From assembly GCA_900239685.1 (NCBI GenBank), contig OENT01000940.1, positions 1-64,000 on the forward strand: a stretch of 64,000 bases of DNA, written 5' to 3'. The notes beneath the pieces were generated by a model. The model was not told the origin of the DNA. It saw nothing but the letters and a program-made list of their open reading frames with translations, and did no database searches. Source of the DNA: Rotaria macrura. Taxonomy: Eukaryota; Rotifera; Eurotatoria; Philodinida; Philodinidae. This document shows, piece by piece, positions 46,452 to 59,000 of this stretch. Every line of letters begins with the position of its first letter. Within the stretch, counting starts at the first letter, position 1. Made by a program: the position numbers and the translations under genes.

Positions 46452-47554
46452 CAAGTGGCATTGATTTCTTCGAGTTCAATCTCATATGTACTTCTATCGA
46501 CATGTGCTACACCTTCACGCACTGCAATAACGCGAAAGATGATAAACGGGAGAATAAGTACTTCTTTCTCGTATTTGAATTTGCTCAATCCCATAATCTT
46601 GAGGCTTGATTGTGGAGTGATAACTTTATAGATACAAATGACAGGTACAAATCCTTCGCTTCCACTGAAATCAAGAAAGAATTCAGCGACTTCGCGTTCT
46701 TCTGAAGTCGATAATAACGATCGAGTCATCAGAATCTTTCCCAAAGCATACAAGTTGAGATCGTTTGGAGTAATATTCATTCCACGAAAAGTTATAGCTG
46801 CATAGTGATATGGTTGTAAATCTGGGTGATAGATAAGTATCGCAGCAAAGATATGCTGCCCCATTCCTTGTGGTGCTTCATCATCTCGATAGCCAAATCG
46901 TCTTAGAGCAAGATTGTACTCAAATCGAAAATTCGAACCTGACTTAGCCAAATCAGAATTAACTGTGGAAAAAAACGGAGTATTCTCTGTGTAAGCTGTC
47001 ACCAATGGAAGAGGACTACTATCGGTAATAGCTGTTTGAACATGTGCTTTGATGGTGTTTCGATTCGCTTCCGAACTGAAATGAATTTCATCAATATAAC
47101 CTCGATCTAATTCTTCGAGCAGTTTGACGAATGGTACTTTAGTTAACCAGCATTTCATTTCGATACGATTTTCGTGCGCAATACGATGAGCATTAGAATA
47201 AATATCGATCCATTCAATCACTTCGATATCGGGCGATGTAGTAACAAAATGTGTGTCGATGGCACCCAGACTGAAAAATGGACGTATAGAAGAGTTGAAT
47301 AGTTCTCTGATAGAATCATTGAATGCAACATGTTCCGCTGTCTGTCCTTCATCATTTAGAATCGAGCGATAGTCATGATTCTCAAGGAGCATGAGAACGA
47401 TTTTAAAATGGCCTTGACGTGATGCGACATGAAGAGTAGTATCTCCACGTGGTCCAACACTGTTGAGATCATCGATTTTCATTGAAACGAGCCATTTTTT
47501 TACATTTACCATATCATTCTTAAAACAAGCTTGATAGAAACCATCGAAGGTCAT
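46451..47554 (-). CDS. Ankyrin-repeat ADP-ribosyltransferase (R-S-E class), intronless
   Basis: A complete 367-residue frame from ATG (MTFDGFYQACFKNDM) to TGA, without introns. N-terminal ankyrin repeats (GDTTLHVASRQGHFKIVLML at ~37-57) are followed by an ART domain: Arg in ITFRGM (~256), Ser in TRSLLSTS (~281) and E-x-E in KYEKEVLILPF (~330). The triad is intact, which suits an active mono-ADP-ribosyltransferase. There is no signal peptide, so it is probably cytosolic, unlike GPI-linked vertebrate ARTs. It is similar in plan to the gene at 22840-23976. It is transcribed divergently from the NACHT gene, start codons 138 bp apart, so they must share or overlap promoters. The target protein is unknown. 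Confidence 0.88.
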   Translation of the reverse strand: MTFDGFYQACFKNDMVNVKKWLVSMKIDDLNSVGPRGDTTLHVASRQGHFKIVLMLLENHDYRSILNDEGQTAEHVAFNDSIRELFNSSIRPFFSLGAIDTHFVTTSPDIEVIEWIDIYSNAHRIAHENRIEMKCWLTKVPFVKLLEELDRGYIDEIHFSSEANRNTIKAHVQTAITDSSPLPLVTAYTENTPFFSTVNSDLAKSGSNFRFEYNLALRRFGYRDDEAPQGMGQHIFAAILIYHPDLQPYHYAAITFRGMNITPNDLNLYALGKILMTRSLLSTSEEREVAEFFLDFSGSEGFVPVICIYKVITPQSSLKIMGLSKFKYEKEVLILPFIIFRVIAVREGVAHVDRSTYEIELEEINAT

Positions 47555-47692
47555 TGAAACAACAAATTTTTTCTTCCACTGTTCTGTTACTTTCTTTTAC
47601 TTTTGATTATAAAATTGTCGAAGGGCATTTTTCTGTTTACATTCATCCTTCTCTTTCTATTCATAGAGTCGATTGCGTAGTAAGCAGTGTCT
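47555..47692. promoter_or_regulatory. 138-bp divergent promoter region between ART and NACHT genes
   Basis: All 5' control DNA between the two start codons lies here. A TATAAAAT box is at 47608-47615 in the orientation of the NACHT gene, 78 nt upstream of its ATG. The rest is pyrimidine-rich (ttcttttact, ttctctttct). No CpG-rich stretch or obvious operator was seen. Confidence 0.5.
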
Positions 47693-50600
47693 ATGGACTT
47701 CATTCCTGAATTCACAGAGTAAGAATTCAAATTTGAAATTAATTCATTTGCTTTTGATTGATACGCATAGACAAAACTGGAAACAACTTGTGAAAGATTA
47801 CTCTTTGGTATTAGAAAAACAAATCAAATTGGCACAAACTGATTACTATCAAAGTGACAATAAAAAATATATTTCTAAAAGACTTCGCGATAGCAATCCC
47901 GAAAAAGATGAATTCACTGCTTTGTATCAACAGATCAATGATCTTTGCAATGACGTTTTTAATGAAGATCAAGCGAATCGAATCGATGAACCCAGATATC
48001 AACAATTTGCTCACTTATTGATGCGAACATTTCACAAAGTTCAAATATATTTCATCAAATATGATACGCACAGATATGACTTTTCTACCAGTTGTATTGA
48101 ACATGCAACCAAAGTTCTGGCTAAACGACAAGAACAACTCAAAAAATTATTTCGCACTAGTACTCTGTCAATTGATGACCATCGTATATTACAATATGAA
48201 GCTAGTCTTCAACAGCGCGCCTGCGACTTTAAATTGTCTAATGGTGCACAAGAAACTTTTTCTGCCATAAAGTTAAAATGTTCAGATACGTTTGATTTAT
48301 ATATTCGTCAATCTGTACGTTTCCATTCGACAATGAATGCACGTGGTATATACGAAAATCTTCATGATTTGATAGAGCGTGTTTTTGGACAGCAGATCAC
48401 TATTGATGAGATACAACGGCAATCGTTCGACCTAGCTCTGAATCATTTCGATATTCCATTGATCGATCCACAGATAACGTGTCGTGAGAAGACATACTCA
48501 AAACAAAATCAATCTGAAGATTTTTTTCTTTCTCGACCCAAAGCTTATTCAGCAGCACAGGCGGAGACAGATGTGACTTTCATTGATCTGATTAAATCGA
48601 TTCGGAACAACCGTTGGGTAGTACTTTTGGGTGGTGCCGGCAGTGGTAAAATAACCTTTGTCCGATGGCTAGCTTCGAAGTTTGCTGAGTCTCTCTTCGT
48701 CGAGAAGGAAACTGTAACTATTCACGATATAGATATGGGACCTCCACGTCTTCCTATATTGATTCGAATAGGAGAGTTTGCTCAGTGGTTAGATAGATAT
48801 CCGACTGCCAATTTGCTGGATTACATCGGACAACACACATGGCTTAGTCAGACTTACGTATGTGAAAATTTTGAAATATTAAAAGAATTTGTTCGGCATG
48901 GGCACACGCTCGTTATTCTCGACGGATTGGATGAATTAGCAACGTTCGAGCTACATAGTCGAATAATTGCTCTAGTACGTACTTTTATGGAATCTTATTG
49001 TATGTCACATGAATTTGTCTCGCCATTTGATGATAAATGTTTGGCCAATGCGGAACTGACATCGGATTTTCTATGTGAAGGTTTATTAGGAAGAAATATG
49101 ATAATTATAACAAGCCGAGTTGTCAACTACAATGCACAACCTCTATCTGGTCAATTAATCTCGCATTTTCTTATTCAACCGATGAACATCAATTATCTTC
49201 GTAGTTTTATTCGAAATTGGTGTGCAGCCATCCAGGATGACATCAATCATATACTGGTTCAAAACATACCAGACATTAAAAAGAACATTGTCAAAATTCC
49301 CCAATGGCTTAATGCTAAAATTCTAATATCTAAGATCGAGTCTGACAAAGGACTAGAATCGCTTGCATCGAATCTTTCTGTTCTTTCAATCATTTGTACG
49401 TTGTTCACTCGACATGGTATTGATGTTATTGAAAAAAATCGAGTTCGACTTTATCAACAAGTGGCCGAATTCATGCTTCAAAGGTGGCAACATTGTCAGT
49501 TGAATATTTCCAAAGATGCGCTTATGTCACTCTTATCTGACATTGCTTTCTACATTCATTCCCGATTAGGATCAGGTCTGATTGATGAATTCGATTTAGT
49601 TGATTTGTGTCGTTTATCACTTCAGCGATGGTTTCATAGAAATCCTAACTCAAGCCCTCTTAATAAGAGTGAAATTCGACAACAAACAAATAAATTAGTG
49701 CAACTTCTTAGTGAAGATGCAGGCATCGTTGCTGCACGATCCCTTTCTATTTATGGTTTTTTACATCTGACCTTTCAAGAGTATTTTGTGTGTTGGGGTC
49801 TAGTCAATAATACAAGAGATTTTCTTGCTACTCGATTTCTTTCGCTCTATTCCAATCCTCGTCTACGAGAACCTCTTCATCTCGCCATGGGATGGATCAG
49901 TTTTTGGTGGAGTTCCAAAGAGTACGATGACTTATGTACTGAACTGTTTTCTAACAGCAACATTTCTAACAAATGTATACCCATCGGTTCGCTTTTATTC
50001 ATCAGTGCTCTTAATGATTTAGCTTGCTTACCGTCCCTATCGATTGTGTACAATATTCTTGACAGTTTGTTGTACGCTGATATCGATGACAGCATTTGTC
50101 TTTTTAAAATTGAATTAGTATCTGCTCTAGAGCGACTACCAATAGAAATAATTGCTCATTGGTTTGAATCATTAGTTCTCAAAGAGAATTCTAGGGTTTG
50201 CTTGAAAATGTTATACATAATCTATGAAGAATTAAATAAGCAACGAGCCGCACCAAAATGGATCACGCCAACTATCGTTGAAATTCTTTGGAGACAACTC
50301 GAACTAGTTAATAACGAAGAGATGAACATTTACATCGATCGAATTTTAATGATGATCGCTGTGATAAACAAAGATTATTTACCAAAGCCTCCTGGAAGTC
50401 TGCGAGCATATCTTCTTTCACAAGACATAGCAACAAAAGAAATTCATTCATCTATATTGGCTGCTTTGATAGCATTATACGGTGGCCTTGAGTTCTCTAA
50501 AACAAGACGAAACACATCGATTGTCTTCAACGCTCTTTGCATCCATCGTGATTCACCTTTATCATCTATTTTCATTGAATATATGAATGATATGACGACG

Positions 50601-53036
50601 GATCGAGTAGTGAAAGTACACCATTTTATTGAACAATGTAATCAAATGGTCGCTACAGCACTGTCAACACATGTTAGTCTACAAGGTATTGATAGTTTAG
50701 TTGTGTTATTTTGTTTTCATGGTATTGATGGATCAACTCATTATGAACAATATATTGCATCAGAAATTTGGCAACAAGCCGTCAGTCGTATGAAAATTGT
50801 TCTTCTTTATTTGCGTGAATTCTTCTGTATGGATTCACGTTCAAATTTTAAAAGTAATCTGACTGAAATTTTTGAGCAGTTCTTAATAGATTCTGAAGAG
50901 AATGTTCTCGATTTCGCACAAGCTATATCACTTGCGTTTTCTCGGCTATTAGGTGCGCAACAATCATTTTTAATTCCTCCATCAGGTCGTACGAATTTCT
51001 CTCTCAATTTAATCAGCATTCGAATGCCACCAACAACCAATCTATTAAATATCACTGAGTGGGATGCAAATACACTGGTCAGACGATTATCATTTGTTTG
51101 TTGTGTAAATTCATCACTGTATCGTCTTGAAATTGAAGAAATTGAAGCTGAAGATATAAATCTTTTAAAAGCAGGTAAACATCCATTTCAACTTTCACAA
51201 AACAGACAAACAACACTCATTCTTGCCTATCTTCCAACTTCTATTCAACATTTGTACATGCAACTAATTTCATCAACACAAAATCCTTGTGATGAAGCCT
51301 GTCTTCTACCATATTTACATTTTCTAACAGAATTTCTTTGTGTTATTATCAGCGGAAACGTGTGTCGTATTCGTTTGCACATTTTACTCACGATTCTTTC
51401 GTCTACAATCGTACAATATAAGATGGAAAGCTTTCTTCCTATTCTAACTGCTGTGGAACTGCGAAATACGAAATTTTCCAAAGATTATTATCAAAGCTGC
51501 TTCGAAATTTTCCGAGGTATAATACGATTAGTTGAAAATTCTAAAGAGGAGCATCATGCACGCGAATTAGATATACTGAAAGAACGGCGTCGCATTGTAA
51601 ATGCTGAGAATGATTTGCAATTGTATGCTGCTTCTTGTTGCCTGGCCAGATTGATTAAAAACTCTCACGACTATAATAAAGAAATACTACAGTTCGAACT
51701 TGATAAGCTATGGATTGCTATTCAAGTGATCAAAAACCCTGTGTGGAGACTAAGTGCTGCGGTAAACATTTTCTGCATTGTGTTTCCAACGTTGAATGGC
51801 TGGTCGGAAGTAGTAGATCTAAACAAGCATTATGCTATCCTTTTAATAGCTTCTTTGGAAGAGATGGAATCGACGATGCCACTGTTGATTTACGTTGCTC
51901 TGGTTGCTCGTTGTATGTCTGTCATTCCCAAAGGTTTTGTGTCGGAAAACCGATTAATTAACAATATATTGCAACGTTTGAAAACAGTAACTATGGCTCA
52001 ACAACTAGCCATTTGCGAAGCACTCATGTCTTTACCTTTTTTTCGGCATGACATTTATCAACATATGCGTCAATCACAATATTTTGAGAATGCACCCATG
52101 TTCGGTCTAATTAATCATTGTACAAACACTATTGTTTCAAAATATTTTGCTAGCAAGTTTTATTCAACTTCCGACATGTTAAAGATCCATCCGACTCTAT
52201 TGGTGAGCATGCATCTGTCAGAATTAACTTCTTATATCAATTTTCTTGATGATTTTTCTTGTAAAAAATCTGATCATCGCCCTATCGGCAGTCTATCATT
52301 ACAATCCCTGGTCGAAATATGTTTGCAAGCGTTGGAGAAGAAATCAATTAAGTTACTCACTGTTGAAACAGCAACGATGATTTCTGATTTTCTTTCCAGA
52401 ACTCCTCGAGCAGACATTGACAAAAGTCAAATCTTTCAAATTGAGCAAGCCTTACTGAAGAAGACAGATATGAGTGAAACCGCACGCCATGTTGTACTTG
52501 AATGGCTTAACTATCTAGATGATGAACTATTTAGTTCTTTTGCCCATCAAGGTGCTTTACTACTAGCCTCATCCGGAATGTGGACACCCAATGTCCTAAA
52601 CATATGTTGTAAACTACTGACCAGTGAATATGATCATCTTCGTGATAGAGCTGTTATCTTGATTCGTGATCGAAAATGGTGTTCTGAAAAGCAAAGCACC
52701 AATATAATTATCAGTTGGTTTTCTCATTGGAATGGGCTAGGTACAAAATGGTTCTTGCAAGCTGAATCTCTCTTTCATACTTGCGACATACAAAAAATCG
52801 ATGACATTCAACAAATCATGCAATTAGAACGCGCAAGATTTCAGAAGACGATGGATTCTTATGACGACGTGTCGTTCTTTCGTTTGATAAAATCTCTATC
52901 GGCAGAAGTGGCAGATTATATGATCACCGTGATGAAGTCATTGTCTAGTTGTTTACCACATTCGACCGACTCGTTGTTTACCACATTCGACCGACTCGTT
53001 ATTTCTCAATTCGCTTCTCGAACATATTCCCTATGA
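47693..53036 (+). CDS. NACHT-domain NTPase (NLR-like), reading frame broken near 3' end
   Basis: The likely start is ATG 47693 (MDFIPEFTE). A 52-nt intron (47719-47770, GTAAGA..CATAG) follows, joining in phase 2 to a very long exon. Residues 1-280 are helical. The NACHT core has Walker A GGAGSGKIT (~296-304; the usual Lys-Ser/Thr is Lys-Ile-Thr), Walker B LVILDGLDEL (~389-398) and IITSRV. A large HEAT-like helical region, without LRR or WD motifs, fills the rest. NACHT ATPases act as oligomerising sensors in innate immunity and cell death. The 25-bp tandem duplication at 52949-52998 shifts the frame, so translation ends at 53036 after about 30 altered residues. The original frame resumes at 52999 and runs to 54201, so the ancestral protein was about 2130 residues. 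The product as written lacks the last ~400. Confidence 0.85.
52949..52998 (+). repeat. 25-bp perfect tandem duplication causing a frameshift
   Basis: ttgtttaccacattcgaccg + actcg occurs at 52949-52973 and again at 52974-52998 without mismatch. 25 is not a multiple of three, so the frame changes here. The reading frame upstream of one copy continues smoothly into the frame at 52999, showing that one copy is extra. Confidence 0.9.
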
Positions 53037-54201
53037 ACTTCTGAAACTTAATGAGAAGTTTATTGAATTATTGATTGAAATTATGTTAAACAATCCTGAT
53101 GTTAAAATGAAAGTCACTGTTACAAAAAACCTATTTGGTTTCCGACATAATGATCAAGTCCGAAGTCTACTTTGGCAAATTATAACAAATAATGAATCAG
53201 AACATTCGGATGAACTTGTTGCTGTCTGCATCTGGTCCCTTTACGTCGCAGACAAAGATGAAATTTTTACAGAAGAAGAGTTTGAAAGACTTGATCATTT
53301 GAGGCAATACGCTACTTCATCACGTGTTCGTCAAATAGCCCTAGCAGCAACGTTCTCACGTATAATGGAAGCACCAGAGAACTACGATGTTGTTGATCTT
53401 TACCAATCGTATATGAGCAATGTAGCCAATGTTACAGAAAGCGAAAACGAACGTAAATGTTATGATAGAGTAATCGATTGGATAATAAAACATGCATCAG
53501 TCCTGCTGTCACATTTCATTTATGAAATGTACGAAAGTTTTGCTAATGTATTGTTATTGGGTGTTCCAGATTATATCGGAGTGGCAGAAAGCATTTGTGA
53601 AAAAATACCAAATGAATTTCGTCATGCTGTCCGTCAAACTTCAATAGGTGAAAAGGTCTTTCTGACAGGCCTTTACGAGAAGAGCAAAAAATTATGTTCA
53701 TTTTCTCAATATTCTTGCTTAGAGATATACGCATGCTTTGAAGAAATGTCTTCTCAATATATTACAATGCTCATAGAAAATGTATTGTATACTTCGTCAG
53801 AAAAGTATTCTCATGGTCATAGATTAATTACTCCCTTGCGATTTGTATCAGACCGTCGATCAATTGAGCTTCTTTTCAATATCTTTCAGTCGTCGTTATC
53901 TCAAAGACAACGTTATACTGCCGCTGTATTATTAGTACATTTAGCTCATCTTGATCATGTATCTGTTACTGAGGTGCAAATGATTTTGACTGCGACCATC
54001 GACGATCCACAATCACAACAACCTCTATATATACATCAGCATTCACGAAGCCAATTCGATTATAAGATAATGGCAGTACTTGTACATCTTTTGGTAAAGG
54101 AAAATGATAGCATGAGGGATTATTTAAGAAAAATTGATATCGTTAATAAAATCGAAACTGATAGGATTCCAGCGGCGGTATTTGGAAAATTGAATAGTTA
54201 A
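52999..54201 (+). pseudogene. C-terminal part of the NACHT gene, out of frame with the rest
   Basis: Open from 52999 to TAA 54199-54201, about 400 codons of helical HEAT-like sequence (first ATG at 53071, MIEIMLNNPDVKMKV). It has no start or promoter of its own and matches the upstream exon in composition, so it belongs to the same gene. Unless an internal start is used it is not translated from this allele. An AATAAA follows at 54383. Confidence 0.7.
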
Positions 54202-54382
54202 AACAATATCTTATATACGTGTTTCAGCATAATGATCTGCTCCAAAAATTTCTCTTTGTTCTTTAGGTGTTCTTTTTAATATTTTATTGCACTTTCTATG
54301 TACACACTGAACTGTTTCTTCCAACTTTATTTTCATGTACTTAACATAGTCATAGTCCTGCATTCATTACCATTCTTTTATG

Positions 54383-54388
54383 AATAAA
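54383..54388 (+). terminator. AATAAA polyadenylation signal of the NACHT gene
   Basis: Canonical hexamer 182 nt after the stop at 54201. Confidence 0.45.
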
Positions 54389-56029
54389 CTCAGTAATAAT
54401 TATCAAGTGAATATTTAGATTATGTTGCATGGCCATGAAGAAGCAAATCTCCAAAGAAAAGCATCAATTTCATTAAGGCCGTTATTCGCAGACACGGCCA
54501 TGTTTTACAACAATTTGATTATTTACCAGTAGATGCATGCAATAATAAAAATGTACTTGAACTTTCAAAATATGTATCACAAGAATTGTGACTACAAGAA
54601 TTATCTCAATATGTAAGACGCTTTCATTTTCAAAAGCGACACATTTATATACAGTTATTAACGTACAAACAGAACATAAGAGAAACAAAGAATGCTACGT
54701 TGTAATAGAAAGCATAGGAACAGACAAAGAGAGAAATGCCTAGATGTATATAGATAAAATAGATATCAACGGATCCCTGTGAAAAAAGCCAGGTGCACAA
54801 TGAATTGTACCAACTATCATGATGGTGATTTCGACGCGGCAAAGAGTTTCATCGAATCATTTCTAGTTCTGAATGTGGGACGTGGTCCGGATGTCCTGCT
54901 CTACACTTATTCGCACCCACGCCCGATGAAATCTGCCATATATTCTTACTCTGAGAAATACTAAAGCTACTAATAACAAGTTGATCGAAACTGTTTTAAC
55001 TCATCGCTTTGAATATTCAAGTAGATCGCTGTTTGTAATAGATCAAAAAGTTATGTGAACAGCTAGCATGTAAGCAAATAGCATAATCAATATGATTCTC
55101 TGTCTTCCACAAGAAATAAATATCTCAGCATAGTTTTTCATCGAACCATGCATCAAATATTGGGATACAAACCTTATCAGATAAGTTTAGCACAATAAAT
55201 ATACGAGAAAAAAAGGGCCCAGGTGTTGACATAATCGGGCTCTTGTTAGTTATTTTTAGGAATGAAAACAAACTGGTGGAGTAGTTGGTGATATTTTAGG
55301 TCTACGTAGTGAATATAACTCAGGCATTTGGATTCAAAGTAATCATTCTGTCATTTTGGAAGTTCTGATGGACTTGTCAAAGTATAAGCTGTGGTGTGCA
55401 ATGTCAAACAAGTTAATCATTGGATCATTCTTTTCTTCTTTGAAGAACCAACAAGTGATCAAGAAAGTTAACTTGATATGCATCAAAACTTCTTTGATCC
55501 AATCATACCATAGCATAAAATATCACTCAAACGACAATATATCAATAGAATGAAGTGTCCGCACCACTTCTCGAAGACAATTTTTCATGGTTGAAATTGA
55601 TCATCGATGAACTTGAAAAAGTGAATAAGATCTATTGACTTCTATATTCAATTTAAGAAAATGAATAAATTAAAAAAGAACTGATGCATAATGGTTTTTT
55701 TCTTGAAATAGCAAAATAGATTAAATTTGTGTATATCAGTAACAGATTACAACTTTGAACACCAGTTCTATAGTTTATTCATACAAATAAGATCTCCTTG
55801 CATCTATCCATTATAAAATATATTAGCTTATAGATTTAATTCAAATAATAAATATTCATGAAAAACTTTAGAGAAGTGATTTTTCAGGCTCTTAGTATGA
55901 ACAACTGAAAAACTGTTCGATTGAAATACAAAATGATTTTTTTGAAAACGGAACGGGAAAAAATGAAGTGAATAGCGTCCATTAGAAAAATTCATATCTA
56001 AATAAGTGTAATTTGTGATGAAAAGCTGT
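54389..56029. other. Intergenic, no gene seen
   Basis: AT-rich. A short stretch at 54866-54926 (gggacgtggtccgg / cgcacccacgccc) resembles the GGGTGTG hairpins but is too eroded to call. No coding region. Confidence 0.5.
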
Positions 56030-59000
56030 TTATCCAATCATTAGTTGATTATCACCAGAGCATGTGCTCATGCCACCAAACCGATTGCTTGGACATGGTA
56101 GACCAGCACGAGTTGTATTGTTGCAAAAATGTCCAGGCGGACATGAAATACATACGGACATTCCAGGTTTATCAGCATAACCACCATCTCTGCATGAGTC
56201 ACATTGAACTTGCCCCAGTTTATCTTGTACTGAACCAGGTGCGCACAAAATAGGCGGACCGGCTGGATTTGGACAGTAACGGCCTAAAAAATGCAATGAT
56301 CAATAACTTGTTTTGTTAAAGAATGCACGTCTTCTATTTTTGTAATCGTGATATGAAAAAATGAACTGATCTAGAATCTAAGGCATGGTCATTAGAAGTC
56401 AAGCTCTTTGTCAAGTGTAACTGAAAAATATCTCGTGTTCAATTCAAATAAAAACAATAAAGCGTATTTTTGCAGGGGAACTTTCGGGAATTTTCATTCC
56501 TTGTAAACTGGAGTTCATTACGGTTTCATTATATTTCATGTAATTCCTCTGAACTTACCGAATTATCTAAGATTTGGTGTTAAATTTTAGTCAGATTCGC
56601 ATTCATTTTTCAATTATAATTGCTTTCTCTGTATCTTGGTAAAAGTCGTCTTTGTTTTCTGAGGTTTCATAAAATGTTTTGGGACTTTTTAGAAGTAAAT
56701 CTTTGGTCCTGCACAAATCGTAAGGTTTTTTACTATGAGAGACATTGTCAGTGTGCCATTCATTATTCACGCAGAGTTTATGTTTGTTTCTAATTTAGCA
56801 AAAATAGAAAGAACATTCGCCAACATTTTCATTGTCAAAATTTTGAAGCAGGGGCTGTGCAGAAGAGTTAACTGTGAATAATAATAAGTGGTTTATCGAC
56901 TTACCTGGACCACAAATAAAGCAATACGTTGAACCCATTCGTACGGTTTGGTGACCACTTGGGCAGCCTGTACATTGAGTTTGTCCCTCACCACTGAATG
57001 TGCCTGGTAAACAGGGTTTTGGACTCTGTCCTGGATCATTGCAGTAACTGCCCGCTGAACAATTGGCGCATGATGTTGCTCCCAACCGGTCACTGTATTG
57101 TCCAATCTCACATTGCTGACAACTTGTTTGATTTAAAAGAGGTGTCGCCGTGCCTAATGGACAAGGGAGAGGTTCGTCTTTGGAAGCAGGGCAATAATGT
57201 CCGGGTGGACAACTGTCACAGTAAGTTGATGCGTTGCGAGTCGTATATGAGCCCGGTGAACAATCCGTACACTCGGTTTGACCCAGGTCACTCCACATGC
57301 CTGTAAAAGTGTTTCATATAATTACGTTTTATCGATTATCTAAAGAATAAGATTCTTCTAGAAAAAGTTTTTTGTTTGGTTCGTTTTAACAGGGAGTATG
57401 CTGAGGTGAGTTTCAAGTTCTTGTTATAGTCAAGGTACTGTGGTGACTTCATTACTAAGTAGTTAGATGAATGGTGTGGAGGCTTGATTCGTTCGAGTAA
57501 TTAGAATCGCAACATGATTTTCTGTATAGAAAACCTCAGCAGCATATGAGTAACCTTAACCAGAGTGGAAACTGAAAGGTGTTCTGAACGAAAAAGAATC
57601 CATCTAACTTTGTTTATTATGGGAAAGGGTAGACATTCGGAGCTATTATATAATATCTGTCCTGAACCTTTGAAAGTCAACTAAATGCAAATAAAGTTGT
57701 GCTCCATCTAGAAGGAGAAGTACACCTAAGGCACGAAATGACTAATTTTCATCTGAAAATCAACAATGAATAAAAACTAAAGTGAATTTGAGAATACACA
57801 TTTGAAAGCTTCAATTTTGTCGATTTTTCTAAGTTTCAAAGCAAATAACACAACTTTTACATAGTCATAATTGTAATTTTTTTCAATCATATCTAAGGTA
57901 TGAGTAACACTCTGGATTCTCGTTCTTCATTTTCTCGACAGAATTCGTCTTGGATGATGTTATTTTTACTGGAAAGAGGGATAGCAAACGTTTTTACTCT
58001 AGATAGAAAATCTAGCCCTTGGTGTTCAATTGAAGAGTTTCCAGATAGATTAAAATGGCATCGTTCACTATCCGAATACGCACGGGAAATGTTGTTCGAA
58101 CGCTGTATTTACAGTAACAAACGGCATCAATATGGTTCACTTTCGGGCCATAACAGACCGTATTATCTGGCTCAGAGATACGCACCGTTTTGTATCAGTC
58201 TCGTAAACAGACCGTATATTGATAGAAAATGATGCGCTACAGTGTGCCCAATAACTGACCGTTTTTGCAAAGATAAAATATTCGTAATTCGAAATTACGG
58301 GGGTCAAGCATTACGGCAGTCCTCTATTCTCAGAAAATTTTTGTGAAAAAGACGCGGCTTTCATAAAACATAGTATTTTACAGCGAAGAAATAAGGCTGA
58401 TAACAGTGCCCCACCCATTTTTTTTACAGCTAACACAACTCAGGTGTGGCAAAGTCTACCTGGGTTTTCTTGTAAAAATCATTTGGGATACCCTTCAGTG
58501 GTATGCTAGTGTGTAATAATAAAGTTCCATTAATTTAAATTCTCGTTGGAGAGACTAAGTTACATTGAAATTTAAGAAAAACATTGCTTAAAAACAACAG
58601 CATGATATCCTCTCCATCTTTACACATTCCTGCAAAACTAAACTTAATATTACACAGAATGTGTAAGGACAACACAGAGCGATTACGGATCGTAAACCGG
58701 ATGATTGCATCCCGTTTGCGTAGTAGTCTGAAGAGCCAACTTAATTAGCTCTTCGTTGCTGTGGTATTATGAGTCGCTTCTGCTCTTCATTCACGTATGC
58801 GAGAAAATATATTAATACTTTGGAGGTATTTTTGACGAAAAGGTCAGAAGAAAGACCGTATGCGGTCTGGTTTACGTAATGTTCGGCGCTTTTGGGCAGC
58901 TGTTCCGTAAGCGCGCCGTATCATACACCTTTGTATTCCGTAAACCGATGCTCGTAAACGAAATTTCAAGGAATGCCGTAAACATGCCGTTTGATATTCG

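Noticed and set aside
57900..58232. 110-codon plus-strand frame
   Set aside because: Lies in an intron of the Cys-repeat gene within TACGGT-rich repeats; no motif, no codon bias.
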